Assembly (NCBI RefSeq): GCF_902728265.1
Contig: NZ_CACVBR010000007.1
Coordinates: 62,001 to 126,000, forward strand
Length of the DNA: 64,000 nucleotides
Source: Chryseobacterium potabilaquae
Lineage (GTDB): Bacteria; Bacteroidota; Bacteroidia; Flavobacteriales; Weeksellaceae
Direction of reading: 5' to 3'
Made by a program: the position numbers and the translations under genes. Shown here piece by piece: positions 26,671-35,940 of the stretch (its first letter is position 1; the number at the start of each line of letters is the position of its first letter). The notes beneath the pieces were generated by a model. It was not told the DNA's origin. It searched no databases and saw only the letters and a program-made list of their open reading frames with translations.

Positions 26671-27150
26671 ATGTCAGTAATAAGAAATAGTAATCCGAAA
26701 ACATTTTTTACGGCATTTTTATTACTGACATTTTTTTCTTGTACCCAAAAAAAGAAAACAACGACCAATGGAGCTGAAGAGAAAATAATATCCGTTAGTT
26801 TTTCAAATGTCGGAGGAAATGCAGGAAGCTACAGAAAAGTTAAAGTAAACCAAGATTCCCTATATTTAGAAAAAGGAACTGTAAGCAGTAAAGAGCATAC
26901 AGTATGGAAATCTGCAATCACAGCTGAGGATTGGCATCAACTTACTTCCCATTTTGATATAAAAACATTCAGTACGATTAAAAGCTCGGAAAGCATCCAG
27001 GCCCTCAACGGAATAGATGAAACTTTTCAGATTAAAACCTCAAAAACGTCTCATGTCTATGTCAATGCATATACCGATACTATTCACTATAAGCAATTAC
27101 AAAAATTCAAAGATCAATTAAGCCAAATAATTCCGAAGGAATATCAATAA
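26671..27150 (+). CDS. Hypothetical lipoprotein
   Basis: A 159-residue protein with a lipoprotein signal (hydrophobic FFTAFLLLTFF then SC, Cys near residue 24). The mature part is a small beta-rich domain with SVSFSNVGGNAGSYRKVKV, no recognised family. It lies between the aminotransferase (12 nt) and murB (4 nt), so it is in the same transcription unit, but nothing ties it to their roles. Confidence 0.75.
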   Translation: MSVIRNSNPKTFFTAFLLLTFFSCTQKKKTTTNGAEEKIISVSFSNVGGNAGSYRKVKVNQDSLYLEKGTVSSKEHTVWKSAITAEDWHQLTSHFDIKTFSTIKSSESIQALNGIDETFQIKTSKTSHVYVNAYTDTIHYKQLQKFKDQLSQIIPKEYQ

Positions 27151-27154
27151 ACCA

Positions 27155-28168
27155 ATGAACGAAAATTTTTCTCTTAAACCTTACAATACTTTTGGAGTAG
27201 AAGCCTATGCTAAATACTTTACGGAGGTAACCTCTCTTGACCAGTTACAAGAAGCAATTAACTTCTCACACTCCCATCATGTGCCACTCTTAATTCTTGG
27301 AGGTGGGAGCAATATTTTATTTACAAAAGATTTTGAAGGATTGGTAATTAAATTAAATTTAAAAGGAATTACCGAACAAATTTTAGATCAAAATCATGTT
27401 CTCGTGTATGCAAAAGCAGGTGAAAACTGGCATGAATTTGTCACCTATTGCCTTAACAAAAATTATGGCGGACTTGAAAACCTTTCCTTAATTCCTGGAA
27501 ACGTAGGAACCTCACCCATGCAAAATATTGGAGCATATGGTACAGAAATAAAAGATACTTTTGTAAGTTGCACGGTATTAAATAATGAAAGTAAAGAAAT
27601 CGAAACATTTAATCTTGAACAATGTAAATTCGGATATAGAGATTCTATTTTTAAGCAAGAAGCAAAAGGAAAATATATCATTCTGGAAGTTGTCTTTAGA
27701 CTCACTACCGCTCACCATACCATAAAAACAGAATATGGAGCGATACAATCCGAATTAGAAAATTTAGGAATTCAAAATCCCACCATTCAGGAGGTTTCAA
27801 AAGCAGTAATTAATATTAGGCAAAGTAAGTTACCCAACCCAAAAGAAATAGGAAATGCCGGTAGCTTCTTTAAAAATCCGTCTATATCTTTAAAACAATT
27901 TGAAGAGATAAAACAGAAATTTGAAAACATCCCGGGATACTCAAATAGAGAAATGGTAAAGATTCCCGCGGGATGGCTTATTGAACAATGTGGATGGAAA
28001 GGCAAACAAATAGAAAATGTAGCTTCACACAAACTCCAAGCTTTAGTCATTGTCAACGCAACGGGCCTTGCTACCGGTAAAGAAATTTTTGATTTTTCTA
28101 CCCAAATCATTGATTCAGTAAAAGAAAAATTTGGAATTAACCTGGAAAGAGAAGTAAACATTATATAA
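27155..28168 (+). CDS. murB: UDP-N-acetylmuramate dehydrogenase MurB (type I)
   Basis: Reduces UDP-GlcNAc-enolpyruvate to UDP-MurNAc with NADPH, the second step of peptidoglycan precursor synthesis. The 337-residue flavoprotein has LILGGGSNILFT near 47 and SLIPGNVGTSPMQNIGAYG near 111 (FAD binding). GNAGSFFKNP near 234 carries the catalytic Ser. A late GWLIEQCGWKGKQ completes it. Length fits the longer type I enzymes. The upstream lipoprotein gene is 4 nt away. Confidence 0.97.
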   Translation: MNENFSLKPYNTFGVEAYAKYFTEVTSLDQLQEAINFSHSHHVPLLILGGGSNILFTKDFEGLVIKLNLKGITEQILDQNHVLVYAKAGENWHEFVTYCLNKNYGGLENLSLIPGNVGTSPMQNIGAYGTEIKDTFVSCTVLNNESKEIETFNLEQCKFGYRDSIFKQEAKGKYIILEVVFRLTTAHHTIKTEYGAIQSELENLGIQNPTIQEVSKAVINIRQSKLPNPKEIGNAGSFFKNPSISLKQFEEIKQKFENIPGYSNREMVKIPAGWLIEQCGWKGKQIENVASHKLQALVIVNATGLATGKEIFDFSTQIIDSVKEKFGINLEREVNII

Positions 28169-28326
28169 ACTCTTTATCTTCAATATTTTTCTTAATCATT
28201 TAATTTCTACCATAATAAATAGAACATGAAAAAATCAAAATTTATTTTAAAACAAAATTTAATTATTTCTTTAGTGAAAATATCACACTAAATATTCATC
28301 AATAATAACTCAACTAAATCCATAAT

Positions 28327-29130
28327 ATGAAAATTGCAATTCTCGGAGCTGGTAATATGGGACTATCTTTTTCAAAATCCTTTTTGAAATATGAATTGAT
28401 AAAACCTGAAAATCTACATCTTATTACAAGGAATAAATCCAAAATTTCCAAAATATCAGAAGAGTTTCCGAAATCCAAAATTTCAACTTTTGAAGAGATT
28501 GAAGATCTGGATGCCAACTTAGTGATTATAGCGGTAAAGCCACAGGATTTCTCTTATGTTGCTAAAAACATTTATTTTCCTTTCCGAGAAAATCAAATGA
28601 TACTCTCTATTATGGCCGGAATTAAAATTGAAAAAATTCAGACCTTATTAAACCATCCCTTGGTCGTGAGGGCAATGCCCAACTCTCCTACTCTTTTAGG
28701 AATGGGAATTACAGGATATACTGCTGCAGAAGGAATTTCTTTCAGCCAACTTATTAACATTGAAAGATTATTGAATTCAACAGGTAGATCCGTATATCTC
28801 GAAGACGAAAATCTATTAGACGGTGTTACAGCCCTTTCTGGTAGTGGACCGGCTTACTTCTACTACATTATCGATGCTATGATTAAAGCCGGTATTGAAA
28901 TGGGTATTGAGGAAAATCTTTCTCAACTCTTCGTTAAGCAAACAATGTTGGGTGCTTATCATTTAATCAATAATTCTGATAAAAGCCTTGAAGAATTAAT
29001 AAATGATGTAGCCTCAAAAGGAGGTACAACCGAAGCTGCCCTAAAAATGTTTGAAGAGAACTCTCTCAAAGAGATTTTGAAAAAAGGGATTTTAAAAGCG
29101 GAAGAAAGGGCCAAAGAACTCAATGGTTAA
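28327..29130 (+). CDS. proC: Pyrroline-5-carboxylate reductase
   Basis: Last step of proline synthesis, using NAD(P)H. The 267-residue protein has the N-terminal Rossmann motif IAILGAGNMGLSFSKSF, the VVRAMPNSPTLLGMGITGY segment, and the family signature around ALSGSGPAYFYYIIDAMIKA near 172. It ends with DVASKGGTTEAALKMFE. The gene end overlaps the convergent vanZ-like gene by 11 nt. Confidence 0.97.
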   Translation: MKIAILGAGNMGLSFSKSFLKYELIKPENLHLITRNKSKISKISEEFPKSKISTFEEIEDLDANLVIIAVKPQDFSYVAKNIYFPFRENQMILSIMAGIKIEKIQTLLNHPLVVRAMPNSPTLLGMGITGYTAAEGISFSQLINIERLLNSTGRSVYLEDENLLDGVTALSGSGPAYFYYIIDAMIKAGIEMGIEENLSQLFVKQTMLGAYHLINNSDKSLEELINDVASKGGTTEAALKMFEENSLKEILKKGILKAEERAKELNG

Positions 29131-29542
29131 AGTTACGTTCAATATACTGCTTAAGATTCCATCCAATATATACTCCAAAAGTATTTAGGATAATATCATC
29201 TACTTCAAAAACTCCCATCCTTGTAAAATACTGCATTGCTTCGACTACAACGATGGCAGAAATAAAACTGTAGAGAAGAGTTTTTACCTCTTTAAGGCCA
29301 GTAAAAATCCATCCCAGAAAACCAAAAGGAATGAACATTATTACATTTCCTAAAACGATCTTAACAATATCACTCCAAAGAATGGTATTTTGAATAAACC
29401 AAACTGTTGAAAAAATAGGTTCTAACCTCACTAAGTTATCTTCATATTGAAATCTGCCCATCCCTAAAAACATAAGGTACAACAAAAATAGAGTATAGGG
29501 AAAAATAATTATTTGGTAAAATCTCTTTAACATCAACTGCAA
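29120..29542 (-). CDS. VanZ-like family membrane protein
   Basis: A 140-residue protein with four hydrophobic helices. The VanZ-like domain shows NVIMFIPFGFLGWIF near 65, a helix VVVEAMQYFTRMGVFEVDDIILNTFG (shown by residues near 98-122), and a last helix. The substrate or function of such VanZ-like proteins is unclear; they are not in themselves glycopeptide resistance markers. It overlaps the end of proC. Confidence 0.85.
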   Translation of the reverse strand: MQLMLKRFYQIIIFPYTLFLLYLMFLGMGRFQYEDNLVRLEPIFSTVWFIQNTILWSDIVKIVLGNVIMFIPFGFLGWIFTGLKEVKTLLYSFISAIVVVEAMQYFTRMGVFEVDDIILNTFGVYIGWNLKQYIERNFNH

Positions 29543-29588
29543 ATTTATTCATTTCAAAAACATTAAATTTGTAAACTAAAATATTTTA

Positions 29589-31220
29589 ATGAAATACGTT
29601 TTACTTACGCTCATTTCAGCCATGTTATTATCTATATCATGGCCCACTTATGGTGTTCCTTTTTTTATTTTCTTTGCTCTTGTTCCTCTTCTAATGATGG
29701 AGCACAAGATCTCTAAATTCTCAAATTACAAAAGAAAAAAATGGATCATTTTTGGGTTATCCTATTTGTGCTTTGTGATTTGGAATATCATCACAACAGG
29801 GTGGCTATACGGTTCAAAAAATCCAGATGGATCACACTCTTTAATGGCTGTCATATTTCCTGTTTTAGTCAATTCACTGTTATATTCATTCGTTTTTCAA
29901 TGCTATCATTGGTATAAGAATGCTCAAGGAACCTATTGGGGGCTCGCATTTTTTATTGCCATCTGGATGAGTTTTGAGAAATTCCATTTAACATGGGAAC
30001 TTACATGGCCATGGCTAAACTTAGGGAACGTATTTTCAGAATATCCTAAAGTAATTCAATGGTATGACACTCTAGGCTCAACCGGGGGAAGTTTCTGGAT
30101 TTTAATTATTAATGTTTTCATATTTTATACATTAAGAATTTGGGAGGCTGGAAGAAAAAGAAAAGATCTGATTAAAAATTCATCCATCTTGGCTGCACTC
30201 ATTGTTATCCCTCTCATTATTTCATTAGTAAAATATTATAATTTTAATGAAAAACCAATAGGCCAAGTGAATGTCTTAATGTTACAGCCTGACCTTGACC
30301 CTTATGCTGAAAAATATTCTAAAGACAGCCTAACCATAGAAAACAATTTATTAAATCTTGCAGAAAAAAACTCAACAGGAAAAATCGATTATTATATCGC
30401 TCCTGAAACAGCGATTCCAGGAAGAGGTTCCATTTCTGAAACCGCTTTTGAAAAAAGTATGCTTTTAAATAATATTAAAGGATTTTTATCAACTCATCCG
30501 AGATCTGTCTTTGCAACCGGAATTTCTTCACACCGGTTTTATACCCATCCTGACAACCTTCCAAAAGCAGCTTACCAGATTAATGCAGGACTTTGGGTTG
30601 AAAGTTTTAATTCGGCAGTTCAGATAATACCTAACAAAAAAATAGAGGTTTACCACAAAGGAAAACTTGTTCCCGGCGTTGAAATTTTCCCTTATATGGA
30701 CGTTTTAAAACCCATTCTAGGAGATGCTATGCTTAATTTGGGAGGAACTGTTGCTTCTTTAGGAACAGATAAAGAAAGAGTGGCCTTTTCAAACCCTTTT
30801 AATAAAGGTAAAATGGCTCCCATCATTTGTTATGAAAGTATTTATGGCGAGTTTACCACTGATTATGTAAAAAAAGGAGCCAATTTTTTAGCCATCATCA
30901 CCAACGACTCATGGTGGGGTGTTACTGAGGGACATAAGCAATTATTATCCTATGCAAAATTAAGAGCGATTGAAACAAGAAGAGAAATAGCTCGTGCCGC
31001 CAACAGTGGAATTTCAGCTCATATTAATGCAAAAGGCGAAATTACAGCAGATACATTTTATGGCGATGAAACCACATTATTTGCAAAAGTAAATCTATAT
31101 GACTCTATGACTTTTTATGCAAGAGCCGGAGATCTTCTTTCAAGAATTTCAATATTTGCTTTAGGATTTCTGCTTTTTTATTTTTTAATTAAGTCATATC
31201 AGAAAAAGAAGACCCAATAA
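29589..31220 (+). CDS. lnt: Apolipoprotein N-acyltransferase
   Basis: Adds the third acyl chain to the N-terminal Cys of lipoproteins in the inner membrane. The 543-residue protein has about six N-terminal membrane helices (to about 215), then a nitrilase-type periplasmic domain. The catalytic Glu is in IAPETAIPGRG near 274, the Lys in YHKGKLVPGVE near 362, and the Cys in APIICYESIYGEF near 420. A final membrane helix closes it. It is consistent with the several lipoprotein genes in this window. Confidence 0.96.
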   Translation: MKYVLLTLISAMLLSISWPTYGVPFFIFFALVPLLMMEHKISKFSNYKRKKWIIFGLSYLCFVIWNIITTGWLYGSKNPDGSHSLMAVIFPVLVNSLLYSFVFQCYHWYKNAQGTYWGLAFFIAIWMSFEKFHLTWELTWPWLNLGNVFSEYPKVIQWYDTLGSTGGSFWILIINVFIFYTLRIWEAGRKRKDLIKNSSILAALIVIPLIISLVKYYNFNEKPIGQVNVLMLQPDLDPYAEKYSKDSLTIENNLLNLAEKNSTGKIDYYIAPETAIPGRGSISETAFEKSMLLNNIKGFLSTHPRSVFATGISSHRFYTHPDNLPKAAYQINAGLWVESFNSAVQIIPNKKIEVYHKGKLVPGVEIFPYMDVLKPILGDAMLNLGGTVASLGTDKERVAFSNPFNKGKMAPIICYESIYGEFTTDYVKKGANFLAIITNDSWWGVTEGHKQLLSYAKLRAIETRREIARAANSGISAHINAKGEITADTFYGDETTLFAKVNLYDSMTFYARAGDLLSRISIFALGFLLFYFLIKSYQKKKTQ

Positions 31221-31668
31221 GAAAATTTATGGAGTTCAGTATTTATACTTCATTTAAGAATAAAATTTTAAAAAAGCCAGTTATTTAGCTGGCTTTTTCC
31301 GTAAACTACCCTTCCATATTCTATACATACATTATCTAAAATTCTTTTCTATAATTGAAAAATTGATAGTTTCTCTTGAGTTTTTTAAAATTTCAACCAA
31401 GAACCAAAAATCAAATATTATTCATTGCCAATATATAATTCTTTATATTTTCGGACTATTTGAGAACACAAATATTATTCTATTAATGGCTATATATTTG
31501 AGGAGTAAAAAAATTATTATCTCCTTCTTCTTCGCTTCATAAACCACAAATTCAGGTATATTCATCAACGGATTATTTAGAAATATTTTTTAAAAGATTT
31601 GCCTATCTCGAAAATTCTTTGTTATTTTGCACACTCAAATATTATAGTACAAATAAGAACATCGAGAT
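31221..31668. other. Intergenic region between lnt and rpmB
   Basis: About 450 bases without a gene. It contains the lnt terminator (31271-31298) and a candidate rpmB promoter: TTTG at 31598-31601, 20 nt, then TTATTTTG at 31622-31629. The stretch between them is AT-rich and shows no ORF or RNA gene. Confidence 0.5.
31271..31298 (+). terminator. Terminator of lnt
   Basis: Perfect 10-bp arms AAAAAGCCAG/CTGGCTTTTT (31271-31280, 31289-31298) ending in a T-run on the plus strand. Confidence 0.85.
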
Positions 31669-31905
31669 ATGTCAAGAATTTGCCAAATAACAGGAAAGCG
31701 TGCAATGGTTGGTAACAACGTTTCTCACGCTAATAACAAAACGAAGCGTCGTTTTGAAATTAACTTATTGGAGAAGAAGTTTTACCTTCCAGAGCAAGAT
31801 AAGCACGTAACGTTAAAAGTTTCTGCTCACGGATTGAGAGTAATTAACAAGATTGGAATCGAAGAAGCTCTAGAGAGAGCAGCAAGAAACGGATTTATTA
31901 AATAA
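31669..31905 (+). CDS. rpmB: 50S ribosomal protein L28
   Basis: A 78-residue bL28 with [20 protein letters not shown] at the start and the basic TKRRFEINL segment. The C-terminal [14 protein letters not shown] is typical. First gene of the rpmB-rpmG-DUF4295 operon (10 nt to the next start). Confidence 0.98.
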   Translation: MSRICQITGKRAMVGNNVSHANNKTKRRFEINLLEKKFYLPEQDKHVTLKVSAHGLRVINKIGIEEALERAARNGFIK

Positions 31906-31915
31906 TTAAGAAATC

Positions 31916-32098
31916 ATGGCAAAAAAAGGAAACAGAGTTCAAGTAATCCTTGAATGTACAGAGCATAAAGAAAGTGGTATGCCAGGAATGTCTAGATACA
32001 TTTCTACTAAAAATAAAAAAAACACGACTGAAAGATTGGAATTAAAAAAATTTAATCCAGTTCTTAAGAAAGTGACAGTACACAAAGAAATCAAGTAA
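31916..32098 (+). CDS. rpmG: 50S ribosomal protein L33
   Basis: A 60-residue bL33, beginning [17 protein letters not shown] and ending [13 protein letters not shown]. It has a single Cys and no CxxC pairs, so it is the zinc-free form. It lies between rpmB and the DUF4295 gene. Confidence 0.98.
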   Translation: MAKKGNRVQVILECTEHKESGMPGMSRYISTKNKKNTTERLELKKFNPVLKKVTVHKEIK

Positions 32099-32118
32099 TT
32101 TATAAAGTATAATTTACC

Positions 32119-32271
32119 ATGGCAAAAAAAGTAGTAGCAACCCTACAAAGCGGTCAGTCAAAAAAAATGACTAAAGTTGTGAAAATGGTTAAGTCATCTA
32201 AATCAGGAGCTTACGTTTTCGAAGAAAAAGTAATGAATGCAGACGAAGTAGATGGTTATTTGAAAAAATAA
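32119..32271 (+). CDS. DUF4295 small basic protein (probable Bacteroidota ribosome component)
   Basis: A 50-residue, Lys-rich protein starting at the ATG at 32119: AKKVVATLQSGQSKKMTKVV at the start, a GAYVFEEKV middle and a DGYLKK end. It matches the short DUF4295 family of Bacteroidota, regularly encoded after rpmB and rpmG. From that linkage, and from a Bacteroidota ribosome structure I recall with an extra large-subunit protein, a ribosomal role is likely, but I cannot prove it here. A terminator follows at 32296. Confidence 0.9.
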   Translation: MAKKVVATLQSGQSKKMTKVVKMVKSSKSGAYVFEEKVMNADEVDGYLKK

Positions 32272-32295
32272 CATCCGCTTTATTTACAATATAAA

Positions 32296-32318
32296 AACTA
32301 CTCAGCTTTTGGGTAGTT
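32296..32318 (+). terminator. Terminator of the rpmB operon
   Basis: Arms AACTACTC/GGGTAGTT (one G-U) with a 7-nt loop and a run of seven T, 25 nt after the DUF4295 stop. Confidence 0.85.
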
Positions 32319-32325
32319 TTTTTGT

Positions 32326-32333
32326 TATCTTTG
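32326..32333 (+). promoter_or_regulatory. -7 promoter box of ftsY
   Basis: TATCTTTG, a perfect TAnnTTTG match, 43 nt before the ftsY ATG and directly after the terminator of the previous operon. Confidence 0.55.
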
Positions 32334-32376
32334 CCATAAAGATAGACAACACAACATCTTATATCATACAATTTCT

Positions 32377-33330
32377 ATGAGTTGGTTTAAAAATATTTTC
32401 AAAAAAGAAGAAAAGGAAACATTAGATAAAGGATTAGAAAAATCCAGTCAGGGTTTCTTTGAAAAAATGACAAAAGCCGTTGTTGGCAAAAGCAAAGTAG
32501 ATGATGAGGTACTTGACGATTTGGAAGAAATACTTATAGCATCCGATGTAGGAGCCACCACCACCATCAAAATCATAGAGAGAATAGAAGAACGTGTTGC
32601 TAAAGACAAATATGTAGGAGTAAGTGAGCTAGATAAAATTCTTCGCGAAGAAATATCAAACTTATTACTAGAAAACCCTCACAAAGGAACAGGAAATATT
32701 GACATCTCCAAAAAACCCTATGTCATTATGGTAGTAGGAGTCAATGGTGTGGGAAAAACAACCACTATTGGTAAGCTAGCCCATCAATTCAAATCAGAAG
32801 GAAAAAAAGTGGTTCTTGGAGCTGCAGATACATTTAGGGCAGCAGCTGTGGATCAATTAACCATTTGGAGTGAAAGAGTCGGAGTTCCAATTGTTAAGCA
32901 AGAAATGGGATCAGATCCTGCATCTGTAGCATTTGACACGGTACAAAGTGCTGTTGCACAGAATGCAGATATTGTGATCATTGATACAGCGGGAAGACTT
33001 CATAATAAAATAAACTTAATGAATGAGCTTTCAAAAATTAAAAGAGTGATGCAAAAAGTAATTCCAGATGCACCTCATGAAATCTTATTAGTTCTTGATG
33101 GCTCAACCGGACAGAACGCTTTTGAACAGGCAAAACAATTTACAGCAGCTACAGAAGTTAATGCATTAGCAGTAACAAAGTTAGATGGTACTGCTAAGGG
33201 TGGTGTAGTCATAGGAATTTCCGATCAGTTCCAGATTCCTGTAAAATATATAGGCGTAGGAGAAAAAATGCAAGATTTACAATTGTTTAATGGTACAGAA
33301 TTTGTTGATTCTTTCTTCAAGAAAAGATAA
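32377..33330 (+). CDS. ftsY: Signal recognition particle receptor FtsY
   Basis: The SRP-receptor GTPase that delivers nascent membrane proteins to the translocon. This 317-residue protein has an N-domain (about 20-100) and a G-domain with VVGVNGVGKTTTIGKLAHQF near 115, AADTFRAAAVDQL near 148, VIIDTAGRLHNK near 200 and TKLDGTAKGG near 268. The acidic A-domain is nearly absent, as in other flavobacteria. Confidence 0.98.
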   Translation: MSWFKNIFKKEEKETLDKGLEKSSQGFFEKMTKAVVGKSKVDDEVLDDLEEILIASDVGATTTIKIIERIEERVAKDKYVGVSELDKILREEISNLLLENPHKGTGNIDISKKPYVIMVVGVNGVGKTTTIGKLAHQFKSEGKKVVLGAADTFRAAAVDQLTIWSERVGVPIVKQEMGSDPASVAFDTVQSAVAQNADIVIIDTAGRLHNKINLMNELSKIKRVMQKVIPDAPHEILLVLDGSTGQNAFEQAKQFTAATEVNALAVTKLDGTAKGGVVIGISDQFQIPVKYIGVGEKMQDLQLFNGTEFVDSFFKKR

Positions 33331-33397
33331 TTTATATTATTTTTTCTATAAATAAGACATGAAATTTGTAAAATATTAACAATTAAAATTTAGAACT

Positions 33398-33652
33398 ATG
33401 GGAATTTTAACTTGGATCATATTTGGTCTTATTGCAGGAGCAATCGCAAAAATGATTATGCCGGGTACACAAGGAGGTGGTTGGCTAATGACTATCATCT
33501 TGGGAATTATTGGAGCTTTCGTAGGAGGCTTTATTGGAAGTATCCTAGGATGGGGAACCGTTGATGAGTTTGATTTTAGAAGTATGCTATTAGCCGTCGG
33601 AGGTTCATTGATTGTATTATGGATATTTGGCATGGCCACACGGAAAGCCTAA
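33398..33652 (+). CDS. GlsB/YeaQ/YmgE family membrane protein
   Basis: An 84-residue protein of three Gly-rich membrane helices. The family signature is IFGLIAGAIAKMIMPGTQGGG, followed by GIIGAFVGGFIGSILGWG. These small stress-induced inner-membrane proteins have no known activity. It ends 21 nt before the left arm of a strong bidirectional terminator. Confidence 0.93.
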   Translation: MGILTWIIFGLIAGAIAKMIMPGTQGGGWLMTIILGIIGAFVGGFIGSILGWGTVDEFDFRSMLLAVGGSLIVLWIFGMATRKA

Positions 33653-33673
33653 TTAACAAAATAATAAAAAAGC

Positions 33674-33706
33674 AAAATCCCTGATTGAAATTCAATCAGG
33701 GATTTT
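33674..33706. terminator. Bidirectional terminator between GlsB-like gene and sppA
   Basis: A perfect 16-bp dyad (33674-33689, 33691-33706) with A/T runs at both ends, between convergent genes. Confidence 0.9.
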
Positions 33707-33724
33707 TAATGTAAAATATATAAT

Positions 33725-35479
33725 TTAGTTTATTTTAAGTTGATATGGCATTTCCATTTTTATTTCTGATTGCAGCTTCTCATTAGTAAACTTTTCCAAA
33801 ATTTCATAATTAGATTTTCCTATCTTATTTTTGATCATTCTTGCTGAAATATCGTCTTCATTCAAATCTTTAAAAATTTGCTCAAATGGGGACATCTTTT
33901 TGGGATATGATTCTACATTATAAGATTTCAAGCCCGCTTTTTGAGCTGCATATTTAACAGCATCATTTAAAGTGCCTAGCTCATCTACCAAACCAATCTG
34001 CTTAGCCCTTGTTCCACTCCAAACTCTACCTCCTCCAATATTATCTATTTGCTCAAAACTCTGTTTTCTATTTTGCGTTACAAAATGAACAAATCTCTTA
34101 TAGGTACCTTCTACCCCTTTTGTAATCATATTAACACCATAAGGAGAAACTCCATTCAAGGAAGAATAGTATTGAGAGTTCGCGTTCGTAGCCACAATAT
34201 CGGAACGTATTCCATTTTTATTAGCTATCTCTTTAAAATAAGGAATTACCCCAAAAACACCAATAGATCCAGTAAGAGTATTAGGCTCTGAATAGATTTT
34301 ATCAGCTGCCATAGCGATATAATATCCCCCTGAAGCAGCATAATCTCCAAAAGAAACAATAAGAGGTTTTTTCTTTTTCAACTGTTGGAGTTCAAATAGA
34401 ATTTCATCAGATGCATTAGCACTTCCCCCAGGAGAGTTAATTCTAAATACGACTGCCTTTACCTTATCATTTTCTTGTAATTCTTTGATGTATTTAATAT
34501 ATTTTTCAGAGAAAATATCATTATACTGATCTCCATTGTAGATTGCTCCGGAGGCATACAATATAGCCACTTTATCCCCGGACTTATCTTCGCTTGAATA
34601 AGAAGCAATATATTTTCCCAAAGAAATTTTATTGAGTTTTTCTTTCTCTTTTAAATTTAATTTTGATTTTATTAATTCATCATATTCCGTTTTCTGAATT
34701 AATTTATCTGCTAATTTATACTGTAAACTCAGATCTGGAATCATTCCATACAAACTATCAACAACCGTTTTAAATTGAGTTGAATCTATTTTTCGGGAAG
34801 AAGCCATTCTCGATGAAGCATTTTTCCAGATATCATTCAAAAGTGTACCAAGTTGTTCTTTATTTTCAGGAGAAATATCATTTCTCAAAAAAGGCTCTAC
34901 AGCAGATTTAAACTTACCATGACGAATAACTTCTATTCCAATTCCAAATTTATCAGCAAAATCTTTAAAAAATGTTACTTCCGTAGCCATTCCTTTTAAT
35001 TCAATCATTCCTGCCGGATTAAGATAATATTTATCCGCAACTGACCCTAAATAATAGGCTGCTTGAGACACGTTATTTCCATAAGTATATACAAACTTTC
35101 CACTTTTCTTAAAATCATCTATTGCATTTCGAAGGTCATCAATTTGCGTTAATCCTGCATTGAGCTCATCAGCTTCAATACTAATTCCTTTTATATTATC
35201 ATCATTCTTTGCTTTATTTATTGCTTCAAGGGCCTCATAAATTAGCACATTTTTATTCTGACTATTGATATTAAATACATCAGTATGTTCTTCTGTAGGG
35301 CTATCAATTATATTTGTTTTCAAATTAATTGTCAATACTGAATTTTTCTTCACAACAACTGATTTGTCACCACTCATAGAACCAAATATGAGCACTATAA
35401 CAAAAAAGAAGAAAAATAAAACACAAATTATGGCAATTGCTACTATATTTGCTAATACATTTTTAAAAAAACTTTTCAT
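33725..35479 (-). CDS. sppA: Signal peptide peptidase SppA (67K type)
   Basis: A 584-residue membrane-anchored serine protease that clears cleaved signal peptides. One N-terminal helix (about 10-33) is followed by two tandem ClpP-like domains. The second has the nucleophile Ser in GDYAASGGYYIAMAADKIY and the typical LTGSIGVFG. The first domain should supply the Lys (in the NLVRNAIDDF-like region around residues 115-130, KKSGKFVYTYGN). Length fits the long, E. coli-like form. The start codon is only 21 nt from that of the divergent folK. Confidence 0.95.
   Translation of the reverse strand: MKSFFKNVLANIVAIAIICVLFFFFFVIVLIFGSMSGDKSVVVKKNSVLTINLKTNIIDSPTEEHTDVFNINSQNKNVLIYEALEAINKAKNDDNIKGISIEADELNAGLTQIDDLRNAIDDFKKSGKFVYTYGNNVSQAAYYLGSVADKYYLNPAGMIELKGMATEVTFFKDFADKFGIGIEVIRHGKFKSAVEPFLRNDISPENKEQLGTLLNDIWKNASSRMASSRKIDSTQFKTVVDSLYGMIPDLSLQYKLADKLIQKTEYDELIKSKLNLKEKEKLNKISLGKYIASYSSEDKSGDKVAILYASGAIYNGDQYNDIFSEKYIKYIKELQENDKVKAVVFRINSPGGSANASDEILFELQQLKKKKPLIVSFGDYAASGGYYIAMAADKIYSEPNTLTGSIGVFGVIPYFKEIANKNGIRSDIVATNANSQYYSSLNGVSPYGVNMITKGVEGTYKRFVHFVTQNRKQSFEQIDNIGGGRVWSGTRAKQIGLVDELGTLNDAVKYAAQKAGLKSYNVESYPKKMSPFEQIFKDLNEDDISARMIKNKIGKSNYEILEKFTNEKLQSEIKMEMPYQLKIN
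35444..35451 (+). promoter_or_regulatory. folK promoter box inside sppA
   Basis: TATATTTG on the plus strand, 50 nt upstream of the folK ATG. It lies within the sppA coding region (signal-anchor codons), because the two start codons are only 21 nt apart. Confidence 0.45.
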
Positions 35480-35500
35480 AAATCAATCATTTTTTCCAAT

Positions 35501-35917
35501 ATGTCGCAACATACAGTAGTTTTGTTACTAGGAAGTAACCTTGGAAATAAAAAAAAAAATTTAGAGCATGCTCTTGAAAAAATTAAAGAGAATGGCAATC
35601 AAATATTAAAAATCAGTGAATTTTTGATAACAAAACCTGTAGAATTTGCCAGTTCCAATATTTTTTGTAATATTGCAACAATAATATCAACTAATCTTTC
35701 TCCAATTCAGTTGTTAAATTTTGTTAAAAAAATTGAAATTGAGATGGGAAGAGTTAATGATTCAAAAATATATGATGGTTATCATGACAGGATTATAGAT
35801 ATTGATATCGTTAAGTATAATGAATTATTATTTCTCTCAGAAAGATTGGAAATCCCTCATAAAAAACATCTTTTTGAAAGGGACTTTTCAAGGCTATTAT
35901 TAAAGGATTTTATTTAA
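35501..35917 (+). CDS. folK: HPPK, 2-amino-4-hydroxy-6-hydroxymethyldihydropteridine diphosphokinase
   Basis: Pyrophosphorylates the pterin for folate synthesis with ATP. The 138-residue protein has VLLLGSNLGNKKKNLEHAL at the start, the EIEMGRV segment and DRIIDIDIVKYNELL with the magnesium-binding Asp pair. The C-terminus with IPHKKHLFERDFSRLLL is somewhat short. Gene 23 nt upstream of the first OmpA-like paralog. Confidence 0.94.
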   Translation: MSQHTVVLLLGSNLGNKKKNLEHALEKIKENGNQILKISEFLITKPVEFASSNIFCNIATIISTNLSPIQLLNFVKKIEIEMGRVNDSKIYDGYHDRIIDIDIVKYNELLFLSERLEIPHKKHLFERDFSRLLLKDFI

Positions 35918-35940
35918 AAATAAAACAAAAAACATATTGT

